Origin: Streptomyces sp. NRRL S-1022
Lineage (GTDB): Bacteria; Actinomycetota; Actinomycetes; Streptomycetales; Streptomycetaceae
Direction of reading: 5' to 3'
Assembly (NCBI RefSeq): GCF_000720135.1
Contig: NZ_JOIU01000011.1
Location: 186,001-250,000, forward strand
DNA length: 64,000 nucleotides
Made by a program: the position numbers and the translations under genes. Under the pieces are notes generated by a model. The model was not told where the DNA came from. It was given only the letters and a program-made list of their open reading frames with translations, and did not search any database. Positions 1-8,957 of this stretch are shown here, in pieces; position 1 is the stretch's first letter; each line of letters begins with the position of its first letter.

Positions 1-338
1 CGCAGCGCGGGCTGGATGCCGCGGCCGACGGGGCACGTCTGGTTCGGTTCACCGCGATGCAGGGCAAACAGGGGTTCGTCGTGCACCGCCCGGTAGACGT
101 CGAGCAGGGCGAGGGACTCAGGCTCGCGTGCCAGCGTCCAGCCGGCCCCAGCGCCGTGCCGGACCGTCACCAGGCCCGCCTTCCGTAGATCGGCGAGGCT
201 GCGCCGGATCACTACCGGGTTGGTGGCCACGCTTGTGGCGATCTGGTCCGAGGTGACGACGTCACGCCCGCGCCCGTGCACCAGGGCCATCCAGGTCAGC
301 ACATGGACGGCGACCGTCATCCTGCTGTTCGCGCTCAC
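1..338 (-). CDS. Rrf2-family transcriptional regulator (C-terminus cut by window edge)
   Basis: Reading leftwards from a GTG at 338, the protein begins MSANSRMTVAVHVLTWMAL and carries a winged helix-turn-helix with the motif TNPVVIRRSLADLRKAGLV, as in Rrf2-family repressors of the YwnA type. The 112 visible residues end inside the family's C-terminal region, so the gene continues beyond the window. One cysteine is visible (NQTCPVG), so the cluster-binding three-cysteine set of IscR or NsrR is not seen; a YwnA-like redox or ligand sensor is more likely. ATG at 320 is an alternative start, but GTG at 338 restores the usual N-terminus. A palindrome lies just upstream at 354-380. The family is fairly sure; the ligand is unknown. 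Confidence 0.85.
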   Translation of the reverse strand, partial: MSANSRMTVAVHVLTWMALVHGRGRDVVTSDQIATSVATNPVVIRRSLADLRKAGLVTVRHGAGAGWTLAREPESLALLDVYRAVHDEPLFALHRGEPNQTCPVGRGIQPAL

Positions 339-353
339 GTCCTTCACACCCCC

Positions 354-380
354 TTGCTGCAACAGTAACAGTTACAGCAA
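354..380. promoter_or_regulatory. Palindromic operator upstream of the Rrf2 gene
   Basis: The 27 bases pair as two near-identical arms (TTGCTGCAACAGTAA on the left; TTGCTGTAACTGTTA read from the other strand) that overlap at the centre. It lies 16 bases upstream of the Rrf2 start codon. This is the usual place for an autoregulatory site, and Rrf2/YwnA proteins bind such A/T-containing dyads. Function is inferred from position and symmetry. Confidence 0.55.
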
Positions 381-678
381 CGGGGCCAGGTGTGCGGATA
401 CGTCGACCAGGGCCTGTCGTGAGTCATGATCACGTGCGGGGCGAGGCTGCGGAGCCAGATGACCGCATGGCACCACACGTGGGCCGATTTCCCACCCGAG
501 GCAACTCCCGGATGCCGGATGCTTCCGCGCCTCTGGCAGGCTGAGCGCGTGACGTCAGGTACCGCCGACCCGCTGTACCGCAGAGCGGTCCAGCGGGTGG
601 CTACGCCCGACGCATCCGCAGCGAGAAGGGCCAACGCTGGAAAGGCCGACCCCCGCTCGTTGCCTGATCAAGCAGGGC
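381..678. other. Stretch without a recognisable gene
   Basis: Open frames here have arginine- and proline-rich translations typical of out-of-frame reading in GC-rich DNA. I see no family motif, ribosome binding site or strong hairpin. No clear divergent partner for the Rrf2 regulator is present. Confidence 0.5.
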
Positions 679-1023
679 CTAGTGCGCGGCCTGCTCGAGT
701 CCACCGGCACGAAGGGCATCCTCGATCTCGCCGAGCTTCGCTGACGACAAGATTCCCACCTGCTCGGTCAGATCTTCCTTGGCCAGCGTGACCAGCCAAG
801 TGCACGGGACAAGACCGGGACGTGGCAGCGCCACTCGAAGGACGCCCTCGAGAGGCAGCCCCTCGGGCGCCCCCACTGCCACCTCGACGGCCACACCGCT
901 GATCTCGGTCCCCGCAGGAGCGACGACCTGCATCGCTCGGAACCCGGACGCTTCACCTCCTGACAGCAGTACTACCGGCCGCCGCTCGTCAAAGTCCGCC
1001 AACCAGACCTCGCCGCGCTCCAT
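679..1023 (-). CDS. PemK/MazF-family toxin-like protein
   Basis: The 114-residue product starts MERGEVWLADFDERRPVVLLS, the hallmark beginning of PemK/MazF endoribonucleases (R-G-E-V-W followed by the R-P-V-V-L-L-S strand). It continues with GVAVEVAVG and a C-terminal helix (SAKLGEIEDALRAG). MazF toxins cleave mRNA and are normally held inactive by a small antitoxin. The ATG at 1023 is preceded by a good ribosome binding site (GGGAGGG). A longer frame to 1176 exists, but its extra residues look non-coding. No antitoxin gene was found immediately up- or downstream, so this copy may be an orphan or may have been co-opted as a regulator. Confidence 0.75.
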   Translation of the reverse strand: MERGEVWLADFDERRPVVLLSGGEASGFRAMQVVAPAGTEISGVAVEVAVGAPEGLPLEGVLRVALPRPGLVPCTWLVTLAKEDLTEQVGILSSAKLGEIEDALRAGGLEQAAH

Positions 1024-1269
1024 GTGCCCTCCCGACGCAGGATCGCGGGGGAACCTTGCACGCCCCGGACCGAACACCTCATGGTCAGCCGTAATCCAAC
1101 CAGTCCAGCGGTCGCAGCGGCCAGCGAACCCGGTGAACCCGTAGATCCCGCTGCAGCCCCAACCGCATGTCGTCAATCGCCAAGGCCATCCTCACCCTGG
1201 AGCGGCAACGCTGAAGAAGCTCACTGAAGCCGTGACCTCCGCCCTACGAGTAACCGGTGATCGAAGAGT

Positions 1270-1803
1270 TCATGAGGTGAACGGCGTTTCGTCTCCAGGC
1301 ACAATATTTTTGCAAAAGCAGACTCGATCCTGTCCGGGGCCGTCGTAGTCGATACGCACGGGCCATCCGGCGACCTCGCGGTCACCCGGCTCTACAGTGA
1401 AACCCATGGCTTGATGAAAGGCAATGGAACCGATATTTCCTGGGGAGGTGATCGCACGCACCTGGCGGCGGCCCGCCTCTGCAGCGCGCCGGATAAATAC
1501 CGTGTAGAGCCGGCGGGCCAGGCCTTGCCCTCGCAGCGCGGGATCGACCCCGACGAAGTGGATATAGGCTTCATCGTCATTGTCCGCAGCGTGGAAGCCG
1601 ATGAGGAAAGCTTTGATCCCCTCATTGTCCTCCAGTACCAGACTGGTACTGGAAAAGAACTGCAGAAAGAGCTTAGGAAGCAGCAGAGAAAGTTCGCGAG
1701 CTTGATCAGGTGTGCGAGAGTCACTCCACCACCGCTGCACGCACTCGACGATCACACGATGATCGGAGACACGCGCTTGACGCAGTCCGAGCAAGGAGTT
1801 CAC
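1270..1803 (-). CDS. GNAT-family N-acetyltransferase
   Basis: The 177-residue protein has the GNAT core: an N-terminal acceptor half (MNSLLGLRQARVSDHRVIVECVQRWW), then strand beta-4 (AYIHFVGVDPALRGQGLARRLYTVFIRRA) holding the acetyl-CoA pyrophosphate loop R-G-Q-G-L-A. The NIGSIAFHQAMGF segment is typical of motif B. Such enzymes move an acetyl group from acetyl-CoA to an amine on a small molecule or protein; the acceptor cannot be told. Base composition is lower in GC than the neighbours, which suggests recent acquisition. The gene stands alone between the MazF-like gene and a gene-poor stretch. Confidence 0.85.
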   Translation of the reverse strand: MNSLLGLRQARVSDHRVIVECVQRWWSDSRTPDQARELSLLLPKLFLQFFSSTSLVLEDNEGIKAFLIGFHAADNDDEAYIHFVGVDPALRGQGLARRLYTVFIRRAAEAGRRQVRAITSPGNIGSIAFHQAMGFTVEPGDREVAGWPVRIDYDGPGQDRVCFCKNIVPGDETPFTS

Positions 1804-2403
1804 TCAGTTCTCCCCTTCTTCTCTCCTGCCGGTCGGAACGACCGCTGCGGGGCAGCCGAAGCCGACCGAGCCAAACCCGCGCCGCAAGCGGCATGCCACA
1901 ACGTACCCACGATCCCGCGCCGGGCGGCCAGGAACCGGGAGGTACATCAGCGTGGCAGTCGCGTTCCGGGTCATGGGAAGTCGATCCCGAACGGCGCCAC
2001 GCGCCCGGCGATCACGACGGGGAGGTCCGTGGGGGCGACGACGAGGATGCCGATGGTCGAGGCGAGCACCCCCGGCAGGACCAGCCCGGCGGGCCCCTGC
2101 TTGTCGATGGCGGACCGTGGCTACGACCACGACGAAACCGCCGCCTGGTATTCGAGGGCGACTTCGTCCAATACGGTGATCTCACCACCGGTGTGCAGTT
2201 CCACCGCCCAATGCCCCCCGACGGACAGAGTCGGCACTCCCCGGCCGCGTCGCTGCCCCCCGGCGCGGACGTCACTTCGTGAGACGGCCCGCCAGCGTGA
2301 GGGCGGCGGTCCGTCGAGGCGCGGCCTGCAAGGAGCCGGAGCCCGGCTTTGCGTCGAGTGCCTGACCTGGCCAGCCCTTCAGCCGGCCGAGGGGGCTCGT
2401 GCA
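1804..2403. other. Gene-poor stretch with possible minus-strand remnants
   Basis: No intact gene is recognisable. On the minus strand two short protein-like pieces can be read in different frames: one ending GHWAVELHTGGEITVLDEVALEY, and one containing hydrophobic STIGILVVAPTDLPVVIAG. Both stop quickly and I cannot assign a family. They may be remnants of one or two decayed genes. Confidence 0.3.
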
Positions 2404-3048
2404 TCACCTGCGCCAGAACAGGTGGTGCGTCACACCGCTCGGGCTGGGCACGACCTCCAGGTGGAACCGGTCGAGCAACTCATCGGGGGACTCCCAGAGC
2501 CGTAGTCCCGACCCGAGCTTCACCGGCGAGACAGCCACGTGCATGGTGTCGACGAGGCCGGCGTCAAGGAACTGCCGGATGGTGGTGACTCCGCCGCCGA
2601 GTCGGACGTCCTTGCCCTGTGCCGCTTCCCACGCCTGTTCGAGGACCGTGGCCGGGTCGCCGTCGACGAAGTGGAACGTGGTGTCGGAGAGCGTGAACGA
2701 CGGACGCGCGTGGTGGGTCATGACGAACACCGGGGTGCGGAAAGGAGGCTCCTCCCCCCACCAGCCGTGCCACTCATGGTCCTTCCAGGGCCCGCGTTCG
2801 GGCCCGAACTTGTTGCGGCCCATGATCTCGGCACCGATGTTGCGTGCGAAGTCTCGCGTGAAGTAGTCGTCGAGGCCCTGGCTCCCGCCAGGATCCGTGC
2901 GCATGGGCCAGCTCGCCGTGGCTCCGGCCCAGGCGAACAGCCTCTCGGGATAGTCGAGGCCGAACGGTCTCTCAAGGCTCTGGTGCTCGCCGGCACCGAT
3001 TCCGTCATTCGAGACGTTGAAGTTCATGACCCTCAGCAGTTGATCCAT
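2404..3048 (-). CDS. Dihydrofolate-reductase-like (RibD C-terminal domain) protein
   Basis: The 214-residue product belongs to the DHFR/RibD_C superfamily, seen in MNFNVSNDGIGA near the start, AEIMGRNKFGP, PVFVMTHHARPSF, and the NADPH-binding KDVRLGGGVTTIRQFLDAGLVDTMHVAVSPVKLGSGLRLW. Stand-alone actinobacterial members of this family are NADPH-dependent reductases of unknown substrate, not necessarily dihydrofolate. The ATG at 3048 has a ribosome binding site (GAGGGA) eight bases upstream and is preferred over the ATG ten codons earlier. The gene appears monocistronic. Confidence 0.85.
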   Translation of the reverse strand: MDQLLRVMNFNVSNDGIGAGEHQSLERPFGLDYPERLFAWAGATASWPMRTDPGGSQGLDDYFTRDFARNIGAEIMGRNKFGPERGPWKDHEWHGWWGEEPPFRTPVFVMTHHARPSFTLSDTTFHFVDGDPATVLEQAWEAAQGKDVRLGGGVTTIRQFLDAGLVDTMHVAVSPVKLGSGLRLWESPDELLDRFHLEVVPSPSGVTHHLFWRR

Positions 3049-3375
3049 GTGTTCCCTCGTCAGGTCCTGTTCCGTCACCGTGTGGCGAGGCGCCGCACAT
3101 CAGGACGTCGAACGGGACGCGGCCAGATCGACAGCTGCCCGCAGCTTTTTCCAAGGCGCGTCAGGAAGCAGCCTCGCTGACCGCGCGGCCGTGGCGCATG
3201 TGGACGGCGGAGCGGTTCGAGGATGGATCTTCAGGCCGCTTTGGCTGGTTCCTCGGCCCAGGCCCGGATGGAGGGGAACCGGTTGGAGTCGGTGCCGGTC
3301 ACGATGCTGCCGATGCTTCGAGTGGGAGACCGTGCTGCGCCGCCTGCCCGCGCCGAGTCTGGTTCCACCCCATCG

Positions 3376-3456
3376 ACCCGTGCTGGTCATGACCTCCATC
3401 ACGCGCGCAACCGAGCAGATCGGCCTGGTCGCCACAGCCTCCACCCCTGCAGCCGG
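3376..3456 (+). pseudogene. Possible fragment of a flavin-dependent luciferase-like monooxygenase, within a gene-poor stretch
   Basis: The segment VMTSITRATEQIGLVATASTP resembles the conserved strand and loop of NtaA/DszA-type monooxygenases (A-x-T-E-R-I-G-L-x-A-T-A-S-T). Nothing else of the roughly 400-residue family can be read around it. The rest of 3049-3982 holds only frames with arginine-rich, shadow-like translations. If real, it is a short fossil; chance similarity cannot be excluded. Confidence 0.3.
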
Positions 3457-3982
3457 CTTCTTCGCCGCGGTCTTCTTCCGGCTGCGGCAGCTCATGCACC
3501 TCGACCAGCCCCGTGGAATCGCCGCGGGCGGCCAGGGCCGGGGTCAGCAAGGTCCGCGCGCGGCCGGTGGCGCGGTTGGAGGCGGGACGCACCGGCACGC
3601 AGGCGCTGTGCACGGCCACGACGCCGCCGGCGTGGTGGTGCGCGCCGCATCCGACGGCTCGGGGCCGTCCGAAGGCACGCGCCTCGCACTGGGAATGGCC
3701 CCCTGTGCCGGGCGGAGCGGGTGGCGGTCAGCCCCGACTGGCTCGGCACCGTGCCCGAGGGTGTGGAACCGGCCGACTTCGCGGTCTGGAGGCTTTCCTC
3801 GACGGCCCATCGGCTGCCCGGTGTCGGATCGGCTCGTCCGGTGTGGTCGTTGACACGCGTTCACCCGCCCGACGAGCCGTGAGCTTCTCTGTTCGAGAAG
3901 ACCGTGAGCTGGAACGAGAGATGAATATCATGCGGGGACTGATCGGCCGTGCGGGTTGCTTAGCCGTCACTCCGAGGCCGGC

Positions 3983-4363
3983 CTATCCCTTGTCACTCGG
4001 GCTGCCGTCGATGGTGTCGGCAAGGATGTCGGCGGCGTTTTCCGCGGTGTCGTAGACGTCGAGAATCCTGTCGACGCCAGTGAGCTTCAGCAGCTGTCGC
4101 AGTTGCGGCTGTACGCTGACCAGGGCCAGCGTCACACCGGTCTCCAGCGCACGCCGGCGGGCCACCAGAAGTGCGTTGAGTCCTGCCGAATCGCAAAACG
4201 GAACCCCGGCCAGGTCCAGCACGATCCATTGCTCGCCTGAATCGATGCACCTCAGGAACTCGGTACGAAACATGGGCGCGGTCAGGTAATCCATCTCACC
4301 GCTGAAGGAGCCGACCAGGCAACGGTTCACGTGGGCCTTCGTGACCGACGGAACGCTGGTCAT
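3983..4363 (-). CDS. STAS-domain anti-sigma factor antagonist
   Basis: The 126-residue protein is a single STAS domain of the SpoIIAA/RsbV type. It has the strand WIVLDLAGVPFCDSAGLNALLVARRRALETG, with the phosphorylatable serine at about residue 59 (C-D-S-A-G-L). These proteins bind a kinase/anti-sigma factor when unphosphorylated and so free a sigma factor. ATG at 4363 is chosen because GGGAGG lies eight bases upstream; the longer frame to 4453 has shadow-like residues. No cognate anti-sigma ATPase lies beside it, although a partner-switching cluster occurs 28 kb away (32570-34828). Confidence 0.88.
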   Translation of the reverse strand: MTSVPSVTKAHVNRCLVGSFSGEMDYLTAPMFRTEFLRCIDSGEQWIVLDLAGVPFCDSAGLNALLVARRRALETGVTLALVSVQPQLRQLLKLTGVDRILDVYDTAENAADILADTIDGSPSDKG

Positions 4364-5025
4364 TTCGACAACCTCCCGCCCTTCTCCACGGCGCGCGGGT
4401 CGCACCTTTGACAACCGCCTGCCCTTGAATGCCTCTCCCAACCGCCGCAGCACCGGCGAGGTTCGCAGGAACGGTTTGACGGCGCAATGTCAAAGTCGAC
4501 CGGTGGTGGGAATTAGCAGCGCAGCTCGGCCCGAAGACGGGGTGGCGGCGGGCGACGCAACTGCCGCCTCTGACGCCGGGGTCCCGTCGCCTCGGCCGGA
4601 CGGGCGGGGACCAGCTGCCGGCCCTGCACCGGGCACGACGCGGTGCTGCTTCAGCCGCTCCTGCTCGCCCCCGCGCGCGGTCTCGACAGCCTTGTCCTCG
4701 CAGTCGCCGCGCAGCGTCGGGTGGCACCGCGGCTCCGGCCACCGATACGCCGCCGTCGCCTCTCACCGGTGGCCGGTGAAGTGAGGGCACAGCCAGTCAT
4801 GCCCGGTCGCCGATTCGGGGATGGCGTCGGGCAGCAGCCATGGTCCGGTCGCCGCGGCAGCAAGAAGGAGTGCGCTGGGCGCCGCGCGGTGTCACCGGCT
4901 CGCGGGCGCGTCCTGCTGCCCGAGCGGCCGCAGGGAGGGCAGGGTCAGTTGCCATCAGTCGGACAGGCGGTCGATGACCGTGGCGGTGCCGTCGAGTGCC
5001 TCGGTGAGGGAGCAGAGGCCGTAGA

Positions 5026-5285
5026 AGGCGCACACCAGGGTTCTGGCCGCGCGAGCGGGAGGCAGTCTGGAACGGGCGGGACTGCGCCGCTACTTCCAGC
5101 ACATCGTCGTCCCGGACCGCGGGGACCACGTCCGCCCCGAACCGCACCCGGACGTCTACGCCTTGGCGGCCCGGCTCTGTGGTGTCGACCCGTGCAGCGC
5201 GCTGGTCGTCGAGGAGTCCCTGACCGGCGTGCAAGCGGCTCGCCGCGCAGGATTGCGCGTGAAGGCGTTGCGCTTGGCGGGGCGG
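5026..5285 (+). pseudogene. Fragment of a HAD-superfamily hydrolase (C-terminal half)
   Basis: In one frame the sequence reads LERAGLRRYFQHIVVP, then RPEPHPDVYALAARL and ALVVEESLTGVQAARRAGLRV. These match HAD motif III (K/R-P-x-P-D-x-Y) and motif IV (E-D-S-x-x-G-V-x-A-A-x-A-A-G) of beta-phosphoglucomutase-like phosphatases. In this copy the usual D-S of motif IV is E-S and the motif III lysine is R-P-E-P. The N-terminal nucleophile motif DxDGT is not found. It is a dead fragment within the otherwise gene-less interval 4364-5382. Confidence 0.65.
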
Positions 5286-5382
5286 TTCAGCCCCATCAGC
5301 CGTCGGACCGGTCACCTGGTGGGCCCGAGCGCCGCGAGGCCGGGGCATCGAGCCCTTTCCTCGCGGCGCCGGGGGCCGGGAC

Positions 5383-6144
5383 TCAGTGAGCCAGTACCGC
5401 GGCGACCGATGCCACGTCGTCACGGAAATAGAAGTGACCACCGGGGAAGGTGTGCCGGCGCAGGGGCTCGGTGCTGTGCCGGCCCCACGCGTCGAGTTGG
5501 TCCGGGGTTCCGCTGTCGGCCTCGCCGCCGAGGACGACGAGCGGAACCCGAAGGGGCCCGGAGTCCCGGTGCCGGCAATTCTCCAGCAGAGCGAAGTCGG
5601 CGCGGAACGCCGGCAGCAGCAGCGCCAGCGGATCGGGATCGGCGGCGATCTGGGGCGGGATGCCGCCGTAGCGCTCGTCCAGGATCGCGATCAGCTCCTC
5701 GTCCGGCAGGCCGGACAGCCGGGCCCCGTGGCGCGGCAGGTGGGGGGCCGGGAAGGCCGAGACGACGAGCCGTTCGGGCAACGGCAGTCCCCGGGCGGCC
5801 AGTTCGCGCGTCACCTCGTAGGCGACCAGTGCGCCGAGGCTGTGTCCGAACAGGTCGTAGGGGGCGACCAGTTCCGTTTCCGCCAGCAGGGCGTGTACCA
5901 CGTCGTCGAGCTCGGTCAGAGCCGGTTCGGCGGCGCGGCCGCCGCGTCCCGGCATGCAGACGCCGTAGACCTGGGTGCCATTCAGGTGCCGGCCCCAGCG
6001 GACGTACTCGCCCTGGAGCCCGCCTGAGTGCGGGAAGCAGTACAGATGGCGCTCGGGGGTCGCCGTGGGAGGGCGGCCGTTCAGCCAGGGATTGCGCCGG
6101 GCGGGGGTGCCGCCGCGCAGCGGGGCAGGAGGGGACGTGGTCAT
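5383..6144 (-). CDS. Type II thioesterase (alpha/beta hydrolase)
   Basis: The 253-residue protein is a stand-alone thioesterase of the kind that edits polyketide or non-ribosomal peptide assembly lines by removing mis-primed acyl groups from carrier proteins. It shows LYCFPHSGG near residue 35, the nucleophile elbow LFGHSLGALVAYE (serine about 102), the acid strand VVLGGEADSGTPDQ, and the catalytic histidine in FPGGHFYF. Its ATG overlaps the stop of the upstream carrier-protein reading frame by four bases (ATGA), so the two were translationally coupled. Because that synthase is now a remnant, this enzyme may have lost its partner, although it looks intact. Confidence 0.9.
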   Translation of the reverse strand: MTTSPPAPLRGGTPARRNPWLNGRPPTATPERHLYCFPHSGGLQGEYVRWGRHLNGTQVYGVCMPGRGGRAAEPALTELDDVVHALLAETELVAPYDLFGHSLGALVAYEVTRELAARGLPLPERLVVSAFPAPHLPRHGARLSGLPDEELIAILDERYGGIPPQIAADPDPLALLLPAFRADFALLENCRHRDSGPLRVPLVVLGGEADSGTPDQLDAWGRHSTEPLRRHTFPGGHFYFRDDVASVAAVLAH

Positions 6145-7200
6145 GAGGCGGCGTTCTCCTTGGCCTCGGCGGGATCGCCGGCCCCACGCTCCTCGATGAG
6201 CGCGGCGAACGACGACGGGGTCTGGAAGCGCAGGACGTCCGAGGCCTTCACGCTGACGTGGAAGGTGGATCCGGCCCAGGCGGCGAGCTTCGTGGCGGTC
6301 AGCGAGTCTCCCCCGAGGTCGAACAGGCCGTGCTGCGGGTCGATGTCCGGGTAGCCGAGAGCCTGTCCGAAGGCCGTGAGCACGGCCTGGAGGACGGGGG
6401 GTGCTCCGGCGCGCGGACGCCGGGCGACACGTCGGCGACAGCCTCCCGCGGAGCGGTGGCTGCCCCCGCCGGCGCGGCCGGAAGCCCGGCGGCCATCGGT
6501 GCGATCACGGAGGTCGATGAGGCCATGGGTGCGGGCGTGCGTGGCGTCGGAACGGCCGGCGTGAGCGCGACCGGCGGCGGCACGAGGTGGTGGCGGCGTT
6601 CGAACGGGTACGTCGGCAGGGCGATCCGGCGCCCGGGCCCGTCGCCCCGCAGGGCGGCGAAGTCGGGGTGCGCCCCCCGGGCCCACATCTCGCCGACGCC
6701 GGCGAGCAGGACCGCCTTCTCGGACGCCTCCTCCGCCGGGTGCGGGGCGAGGCGCACGACGGCCTGCTTGTCGTCGTAGGCGGCGTGCTGGCGGGTCAGC
6801 GTGGCCAGGGTGCGGCCCGGACCCATGTCCACGAGGACGCTGTCCGGGGTGCCGAACAGGGTGTCCAGCGCCTCTCCGAAGCGGACGGGTTCGCGCATGT
6901 GCCGCACCCGGTACCGCGACGTGCGCACCGCCTCCGCGTCGGCCCACGCTCCGGTGGTGTCCGACAGCACCGGCAGCGCCGGCCGCTCGCGCGGCAGTGC
7001 TTCGATCGCCTCGGCGAAGCGCTGGGTGATCGGGTCGACCAGGGGTGAGTGGCCGGCGGTGGCGATGCGCAGGACCCGTGCCTCCAGCCCGCGGTCGGTC
7101 AGCTCCTGCGCGAAGCGCGCCACGGAGGCGGCGGGACCGGTGACCGTGCACTGGCCGGGGCCGTTGACAGCGAGGCGGGTGATGGCGTACTGCAAGGTGG
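6141..7200 (-). pseudogene. Truncated, frameshifted polyketide synthase end: acyltransferase remnant plus acyl carrier protein
   Basis: Reading leftwards from about 7200, the sequence enters midway through an AT domain: LAVNGPGQCTVTGPAASV, then AGHSPLVDPI, HMREPVRFGEALDTLF, and the post-AT linker RIALPTYPFERRHHL. The AT active-site GHSxG and all upstream ketosynthase sequence are missing; beyond about 7200 the homology stops abruptly. Near 6400, at a run of six Cs on the coding strand, the frame changes. It then continues as a carrier protein with LFDLGGDSLTATKLAAW, whose serine would carry phosphopantetheine. The stop overlaps the thioesterase start. A single sequencing indel could explain the frameshift, but not the missing front. 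Confidence 0.8.
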
Positions 7201-7444
7201 TGCGGCCGCAGTACGACCCCGGACGGCACCCGCCGGCCGAGCGGGAGCGGGGGCGGAAGCGGGCGAATCGAGATCGACTCCTCGCGCATGGTCGTGCTCA
7301 CCCAGCCGGCGAGGTCGTGACCGTCATCCTCCAAGCGGTCGGAGCATCCAAGTGAAACCGAGCGCGACTCGGGCGGCATGACGGCCGGGAGCTCTCTGAC
7401 CGCGACAAGGTTCTCGTACGAGGGCAGCAGTCGTTCGGCGTACC

Positions 7445-7476
7445 GCCGTACCCCCCGGTTCACCGGGGGGTACGGC
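7445..7476. promoter_or_regulatory. Perfect 14-bp inverted repeat upstream of the chloroperoxidase
   Basis: GCCGTACCCCCCGG (7445-7458) is followed by the four bases TTCA and then its exact reverse complement (7463-7476). It sits 50 bases before the chloroperoxidase start codon. It could be an operator dyad for an unlinked regulator, or a terminator-like hairpin for transcription arriving from either side. No U-rich tract follows it on either strand. Confidence 0.6.
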
Positions 7477-7526
7477 TCGACTCGCAGAACGCACAGCAGG
7501 ACATCCGACACAGCAGGGAGTCAGTG

Positions 7527-8357
7527 ATGAGTACAGTCACCACGCCGGACGGCACCGTCATCTTCTACAAGGACTGGGGCCCGCGGGACGCCCAGCCGAT
7601 CGTCTTCCACCACGGCTGGCCGCTCAGCTCGGACGACTGGGACGCCCAGTTGCTGTTCTTCCTCTCCAAGGGGTACCGCGTCATCGCCCACGACCGCCGC
7701 GGGCACGGACGTTCCAGCCAGCCCGCGACCGGCCACGACATGGACACCTACGTCGCCGACGTCAACGCGCTGACCGACGCCCTGGACCTCCAGGGAGCAG
7801 TGCACGTCGGGCACTCCACCGGCGGCGGCGAGGCCACGCGCTACGTGGCACAGGCCAAGCCCGGCCGCGTCTCCAAGGCGGTACTCGTCGCGGCCGTCCC
7901 GCCGGTCATGGTGAAGAAGGACAGCAACCCCGAGGGCACCCCGATCGAGGTCTTCGACCAGTTCCGTGCTGCCCTCGCCGCCAACCGGGCCCAGTACTAC
8001 ATCGACGTTGCCACCGGGCCCTTCTACGGCTTCAACCGGCCCGGGGCCCAGGTGTCCCAGGGGCTGATCGACCGGTGGTGGCTGCAGGGCATGATGGGCG
8101 CGGCGAACGCCCACTACGAGTGCATCAAGGCATTCTCGGAAACCGACTTCACCGAGGATCTCAAGAAGATCGAGGTCGCGGTCCTCGTGCTGCACGGCAC
8201 GGACGACCAAATCGTACCCTACGCAGACTCCGGCCCGAAGTCCGCCGAGCTGCTCAAGAACGGCACGCTCAAGAGCTACGAGGGCTACCCCCACGGGATG
8301 CTGTCGACGCACCCCGAGGTGCTCAACGCCGACATCCTCACCTTCTTGGAGAGCTGA
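7527..8357 (+). CDS. Cofactor-free (non-heme) chloroperoxidase, alpha/beta hydrolase
   Basis: The 276-residue protein matches the cofactor-free haloperoxidase group (bromoperoxidase A2, chloroperoxidase L). It shows FHHGWPLSSDDWD forming the oxyanion hole, HDRRGHGRS, the nucleophile VGHSTGGGE (serine about 97), the acid in VLHGTDDQIVP (about 226-227) and the histidine in YPHGM (about 256). Such enzymes form peracids and hence hypohalous acid with peroxide, but many members are simply esterases. ATG at 7527 has AGGGAG seven bases upstream; a GTG directly before it is less well spaced. The gene is alone, downstream of the long inverted repeat. Confidence 0.92.
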   Translation: MSTVTTPDGTVIFYKDWGPRDAQPIVFHHGWPLSSDDWDAQLLFFLSKGYRVIAHDRRGHGRSSQPATGHDMDTYVADVNALTDALDLQGAVHVGHSTGGGEATRYVAQAKPGRVSKAVLVAAVPPVMVKKDSNPEGTPIEVFDQFRAALAANRAQYYIDVATGPFYGFNRPGAQVSQGLIDRWWLQGMMGAANAHYECIKAFSETDFTEDLKKIEVAVLVLHGTDDQIVPYADSGPKSAELLKNGTLKSYEGYPHGMLSTHPEVLNADILTFLES

Positions 8358-8828
8358 GCGGTCTGCGTGATGGGCGCAGTGGTCATCTCCTCCCTTCTCG
8401 CTCCCACACCGGCGCCGGTCGTTGCGCAGGGTCGCGGTGCCGGAGCGGTCGTCCCACACGTACGCCCGCCGGGGCTGGTACAGGTCCGTCCTCGTGTCGT
8501 GGCTGGACGGTAAAGCGGAGACGAGTCATCACTCGAAGTCAGCCCCCGGCGGCTGGCGACGTCAGCTCGGCCAACGAACCGGAGACCACCGCTCCAACCC
8601 CTTGCCTGACGAGCATCCCTGAGCCGTGCAGGCCCAGAGCCTGCCCACTCGACTCGTCGGGGGTCTGGGTGACGCATCGTCAGCTCCTGGCCGTGGGCGC
8701 GATCGTACGGCGTTTCGCGTCAGGGAGCGGCCGCCGTGCTCGCCCGCCGAGGCCGCGGCTCGGACGGCGGTGGGAGGAACGATCGAGTGGGTCGACCGAA
8801 GGGTGGCCATGACCGGCTGGCGCACCGC

Positions 8829-8957
8829 TCACGGCGGACCGATGGTGCGGCTGGTCTTCTCGTCGACGGAGCCGTAGCGATGCGCGGCGTAGTCGGCGGC
8901 CGCGGTGATGTCCGCGACCGGGTCGGTGAGGCCGTCGGCGGTTCGGTGACGTGGTAG
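8829..8957 (-). pseudogene. Possible C-terminal fragment of a lytic transglycosylase-like protein, within a gene-poor stretch
   Basis: One minus-strand frame reads GLTDPVADITAAADYAAHRYGSVDEK and then stops. It resembles the C-terminal end of SLT-type transglycosylase domains (D-P-x-A-N-I-x-A-A-x-x-Y-A-x-x-R-Y-G-S). The upstream catalytic part is absent or scattered over other frames. The remaining interval 8358-9525 shows only shadow frames with no recognisable motif. Confidence 0.4.

Noticed and set aside
426..791. 121-codon plus-strand frame after the Rrf2 operator as a divergent target gene
   Set aside because: Its translation is compositionally shadow-like and overlaps the MazF-like gene on the other strand; there is no family motif.
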